Shown: positions 41,844-45,113 of the stretch, piece by piece
How the letters are laid out: each line of letters begins with the position of its first letter
How positions within the stretch are numbered: the first letter of the stretch is position 1
DNA from: Prevotella sp.
GTDB lineage: Bacteria; Bacteroidota; Bacteroidia; Bacteroidales; Bacteroidaceae
NCBI GenBank assembly: GCA_020026195.1
Contig: JAHHQW010000014.1
Coordinates: 1-45,113 of the forward strand
Direction of reading: 5' to 3'
Length of the DNA: 45,113 nt
The notes under the pieces: model-generated
The model's input: the letters and a program-made list of their open reading frames with translations, nothing else
Database searches by the model: none
What the model was told of the DNA's origin: nothing
Program-made: the position numbers and the translations under genes

Positions 41844-44800
41844 ATGGGAGATCTCTTAAAATCTTATGCCGAAAAAAAAGCTCTAGAAGCTTGTAATTTA
41901 GATGCTTTTCAAGGTGTTAATCTTTTAAATATTAAGTCAAATATAAAGGATTTATTGGAATTAATAGGAAGGAACGAAATATTTGATGAATATACTAAAC
42001 ACGATATCCGACATATTGATACGATGTTATCTTTACTGGACTATATAATACCAGAAGATACAAAGAAAAAGATGGTAGGGGCCGATTGGTTATTGATAGT
42101 TCTTTCTATTTATTTTCATGATTTAGGCATGCTTGTAACAAAGAGAGAATACAAAGAACGGGAAAAGTCTAAAGATTTTCTTTCTTTTAAAAGAAAGTAT
42201 CTGGAAAATGAGAACAATAAAGTTTCTATTTCTGCATTAAGTCAAGAAGAACAGGATAAATTTGTTTTTCAGGAATATGTACGAAAAAATCATGGAGAGC
42301 GTATACAATCGTGGATTTTAGGAGATCAAAAAATAAATTCGTACTATGATAACAATGTTATTAAAGTAATTAAAAACCTTGTAAAAGACTTTAAACCTTT
42401 GTTTCGAAAGGATATCGCGATGCTGTGTGCAAGTCATTTAAAAGATGATATTGATAATTTGGATAAATATAAAGTTTCACAGCATTACGGGATGCTTCCA
42501 GAAGAAAAAGGAAATGTCTTATATGCAGCATTATTATTAAGGACTGCAGATTTATTGCATATGACAAGTGACAGGACTCCAACTGTAGAGTTCCAAGTCA
42601 TATCACCGACAAATCCTATCAGTCAATTAGAATGGGCTAAGCAGTCAGCTGTTTCAAGTGTATCTCCTAAAATTGCAAAAGATAAAAATGGGAATCAGGA
42701 TGAAAGCTTACCTAAAGATACGTTCGAAGTAAGTGCATATTTTGAGAACGAAGAAGGATTCTTTTCACTAATAGAATATCTCAAATATGTAAAAGAACAA
42801 TTGAAAGAAAACTTTAGAATCAATGAAATAGCAAAAACAAGGTATGCTTCGAATTATGATTATCCATGGAGAGACATAGACGATTCAACAATAGAAACCA
42901 AGAACTTTGAAAGACATCAGTTTTCTTTCACGATTGATCAAAACAAAGTGTTAAAGTTGCTTGTTGGTGAAACATTATATAATAATCTATCTGTCTCTTT
43001 AAGAGAACTTGCACAGAATTCTATTGATGCTGTTAAAGTAAAACAGTTTGAATTAAGAAAAAAAGACGTTATAGACTATGTACCTAAAATTCAAGTTTAC
43101 TGGTACAGCAATACAAGGGAATTAATAATTCATGACAATGGAACCGGAATGGATCTTGACATTATTCAAAATCATCTTTTAAAAGTTGGTTCGTCAAGAT
43201 ATCAGGATACAAACTTTCAGAAGGAGCACCCCGGATATAAGTCTATAAGTAGATTTGGAATAGGATTGCTAACATGCTTTCTCATAGCAGATGATGTTGA
43301 CATTTTAACGAATATGCATCCGGATGAGAAGCCGTTGTTGCTTAAAATTCGAAACGTTCATGGTAAATATCTTTTAAAACATGGCGAGGAGGATTCCAAC
43401 TTAACTTTAAACAATGAAACAGGAACGTCCATAAGACTTCGTGTACGTCCTGACGTCAAGGATTTTAATCCATTGCAAATACTTAAAAACTGGATATTGA
43501 TACCAAATTGCGATTTCTCTTATATAGAAAATGGTAAGACAACAAAAATTGGTTACGCCAATCCGCATGACTTGATTGATTCTGTGGTTAAATCTAAAAT
43601 GTCTTCAAAAGAACATAGCAGTTATAAAGTTGAATGCTTTAATGACAGAGGAATTGATTTGGCCATACTTTTACACTATAATAAGGATATGAATGAATGG
43701 ACGATGGTATCGTCACATTCTTTGTCCTGGGATGACAATGACGTTGATCCTTTAGGTATTAGTATAGAGGGTATAAGAATAGATAATTACACTCCGGGAT
43801 TTAATAGACAGGCTTTTGTAGCATATGCAAATATGACTGGAGAAAATGCCCCTAAAACAAACGTTGCACGTTCTACGATAAATGGTACAGACGTATCCTC
43901 CGTATTAAAAACGCTCTATGGCCTTTATTTTAAATTTATAGATGCACAGATTAAAAATTTAAGAAAAGAATTTTCTTTAACATGGGTCTCTGATGAAGTT
44001 TCTTGGATGCTAAATACATTTTTATATCCAGAAAGGAAGTTCTGGAGAGACTCAAGCTTTATAAATATTGATATTCTGAAAGAAAGTATATTAGATTTAA
44101 AAGTTGTATTAGTAGAAAAAGAAAAAGATAGATATTTCTACTCTTTGAATGATTTAAAAGAAATCGGTCATTATTGGACAATACAAAGTGAAGCTTTTAA
44201 TTCTGCTAATAGCCTAATAAAAGAAATAAAATCTGCTAATAAGTCTGTAATTTCATTATTTAGTCTTTTATACGGAGATGAGAAATCTTTTATTAAAGAC
44301 CATGATATAGTTTTATGTAAAAACAGATTCCCTAAACTTTTGGACGAAGTCCTTTTGTCAAATTTTCAGATAAGTGAAATATCTCTTGTTACGGAACAGA
44401 GACGGTTAGATTTAAAATGGGAATTAATAAGTAAAAATTCATGGATAATCTTAAAAGATAATGATTATAATGACTACATGATACGTAAAAGATCTTTTAA
44501 AGGCGGTCAAAAAAGTCTAGTATATATTATTCAAAAAGATGGTAATGTGAAGATTAATAATGCAGATAAAAAGTATGATGCTATTCATAGTTCATATGGA
44601 ACCATTATACCATTAGGTTCAAAACTTTCAGATTATCTAATTAAAACATTAAATAAATTTGATTTATCGAAAGATCAAGAATATAGAGTTGCATATAGTT
44701 TGTGTATATTCTTTGAAATAGTATTATCATGTCATATAACAGAGAAAAAAGAATTAGAGAATTTAATAGAAAAGCATTTCGAAAAATCAGATGACTATGA

Positions 44801-44918
44801 GTTTTATGAATTTGTGTTTAGGAAGATCTCAGAGAATGAACTAATTGAGATTTGTTTAGAAGGGAACTTTAATATATATGATCCAACAAAATGGTACAGA
44901 AAGTATTCAGATGATTAA
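41844..44918 (+). CDS. HD-domain + GHKL (Hsp90-like) ATPase, predicted conflict/defence protein
   Basis: 1024 aa. The N-terminal HD-superfamily domain (about 45-260) shows His57 (KHDIRHIDTML), His92-Asp93 (YFHDLGML), a His in CASHLKDD and an Asp in LRTADLLHM. The GHKL ATPase follows: N box LRELAQNSIDAVKV (about 384-397), G1 HDNGTGMD (about 429-436), G2 SRFGIGLLTCF (about 467-477) and a G3-like NETGTSIRLRV. The rest resembles an Hsp90-like middle region, then an unrecognised helical C-terminus. HD domains fused to Hsp90-like ATPases occur in predicted bacterial conflict systems. Codons are strikingly AT-rich compared with the two genes before it, suggesting acquisition. Activity and partner are unknown. 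Confidence 0.75.
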   Translation: MGDLLKSYAEKKALEACNLDAFQGVNLLNIKSNIKDLLELIGRNEIFDEYTKHDIRHIDTMLSLLDYIIPEDTKKKMVGADWLLIVLSIYFHDLGMLVTKREYKEREKSKDFLSFKRKYLENENNKVSISALSQEEQDKFVFQEYVRKNHGERIQSWILGDQKINSYYDNNVIKVIKNLVKDFKPLFRKDIAMLCASHLKDDIDNLDKYKVSQHYGMLPEEKGNVLYAALLLRTADLLHMTSDRTPTVEFQVISPTNPISQLEWAKQSAVSSVSPKIAKDKNGNQDESLPKDTFEVSAYFENEEGFFSLIEYLKYVKEQLKENFRINEIAKTRYASNYDYPWRDIDDSTIETKNFERHQFSFTIDQNKVLKLLVGETLYNNLSVSLRELAQNSIDAVKVKQFELRKKDVIDYVPKIQVYWYSNTRELIIHDNGTGMDLDIIQNHLLKVGSSRYQDTNFQKEHPGYKSISRFGIGLLTCFLIADDVDILTNMHPDEKPLLLKIRNVHGKYLLKHGEEDSNLTLNNETGTSIRLRVRPDVKDFNPLQILKNWILIPNCDFSYIENGKTTKIGYANPHDLIDSVVKSKMSSKEHSSYKVECFNDRGIDLAILLHYNKDMNEWTMVSSHSLSWDDNDVDPLGISIEGIRIDNYTPGFNRQAFVAYANMTGENAPKTNVARSTINGTDVSSVLKTLYGLYFKFIDAQIKNLRKEFSLTWVSDEVSWMLNTFLYPERKFWRDSSFINIDILKESILDLKVVLVEKEKDRYFYSLNDLKEIGHYWTIQSEAFNSANSLIKEIKSANKSVISLFSLLYGDEKSFIKDHDIVLCKNRFPKLLDEVLLSNFQISEISLVTEQRRLDLKWELISKNSWIILKDNDYNDYMIRKRSFKGGQKSLVYIIQKDGNVKINNADKKYDAIHSSYGTIIPLGSKLSDYLIKTLNKFDLSKDQEYRVAYSLCIFFEIVLSCHITEKKELENLIEKHFEKSDDYEFYEFVFRKISENELIEICLEGNFNIYDPTKWYRKYSDD

Positions 44919-44970
44919 AAAGTCAAATAGTTTTACATATTGAAACTTCTGTATATAATAAATAAATAAA

Positions 44971-45113
44971 ATGTATTACGAGATTAATTCTTCAAGTATA
45001 ATTGCAGCGATTCTAGAAAATACAGTAATTCAAGATAAAATTAGCATATCATATAAAGACATAAGAAATATTGCTTCAAAGTTGGAAGATTCCGACCCTA
45101 AGTATTATACAAC
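44971..45113 (+). CDS. Start of a further gene, cut by the window edge
   Basis: An open frame from ATG 44971 runs to the window end (47 codons: MYYEINSSSIIAAILENTV...). It has no signal peptide and begins with a mixed helix-forming stretch. It starts 52 bases after the HD/GHKL stop with similar AT-rich composition, so it probably belongs to the same transferred module. Too little is present to name it. Confidence 0.6.
   Translation, partial: MYYEINSSSIIAAILENTVIQDKISISYKDIRNIASKLEDSDPKYYT

Noticed and set aside
1..45113. tRNA or rRNA genes, insertion sequences with transposase
   Set aside because: No cloverleaf with a CCA-adjacent T-loop pattern, rRNA core sequence or DDE transposase was recognised on either strand. 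A dedicated scan was not possible here.

Overview
The window looks like a chromosomal segment of a Bacteroidales bacterium, most likely Prevotella or a close relative. Promoters follow the Bacteroidetes form TTTG-N19/20-TAnnTTTG. Several secreted proteins end in type IX secretion-like C-terminal segments. BIG2, GLUG and OmpA surface proteins, the long (628 aa) PurF, a DUF5112/DUF5113-type kinase and a UpxY-type NusG paralogue all fit that group. No rRNA, tRNA or CRISPR was seen.

Layout. 1-960: mostly AT-rich intergenic DNA. 961-5600 (+): a secreted Ig-like protein, a YeaQ-type membrane protein, an NSS sodium symporter and a GLUG-repeat secreted protein. 5678-15200 (-): addA-addB-type repair helicase/nucleases, htpG and a type I asparaginase. 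15435-22587 (+): an orphan Wza-like export lipoprotein, then the purF-carA-carB operon for purine and carbamoyl-phosphate synthesis. 22750-27496 (+): a double-module histidine kinase lipoprotein, its response regulator and an overlapping small membrane protein. 27574-35105 (-): cell-envelope genes, namely a beta-barrel-like protein, a five-domain BIG2 protein, an OmpA-family protein and a large coiled-coil lipoprotein. 35106-36203: a long intergenic region with dyad repeats and a strong promoter. 36204-37878 (+): a DUF4373/DUF7833-like protein and an HU-like protein. 37879-38497: a large inverted family of short repeats. 38521 to the end (+): a tyrosine recombinase, a roughly 290-bp segment bounded by 20-bp inverted repeats, a UpxY-like antiterminator, an unknown 310-aa protein, a large HD + GHKL ATPase gene with AT-rich composition, and the start of one more gene.

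The most interesting part is the right end. The inverted repeats (39719-39738 and 40028-40047, 19 of 20 bases identical) enclose a consensus promoter that points left, away from upxY. Inversion, presumably by the adjacent recombinase, would turn it toward upxY and leave a leader of about 150 nt. This is the known logic of phase-variable capsule loci in Bacteroides. Here, however, the first large gene after the regulators resembles predicted biological-conflict (defence) ATPases instead of a polysaccharide enzyme. The working hypothesis is a phase-variable, antitermination-controlled defence-type operon, shown in its OFF orientation. Capsule genes could still follow beyond the window.

A second notable item is the 1140-aa kinase. 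It looks like two sensor-kinase halves fused through an internal signal-peptide-like segment, with the intact ATPase in one half and the only recognisable phospho-acceptor histidine box in the other.
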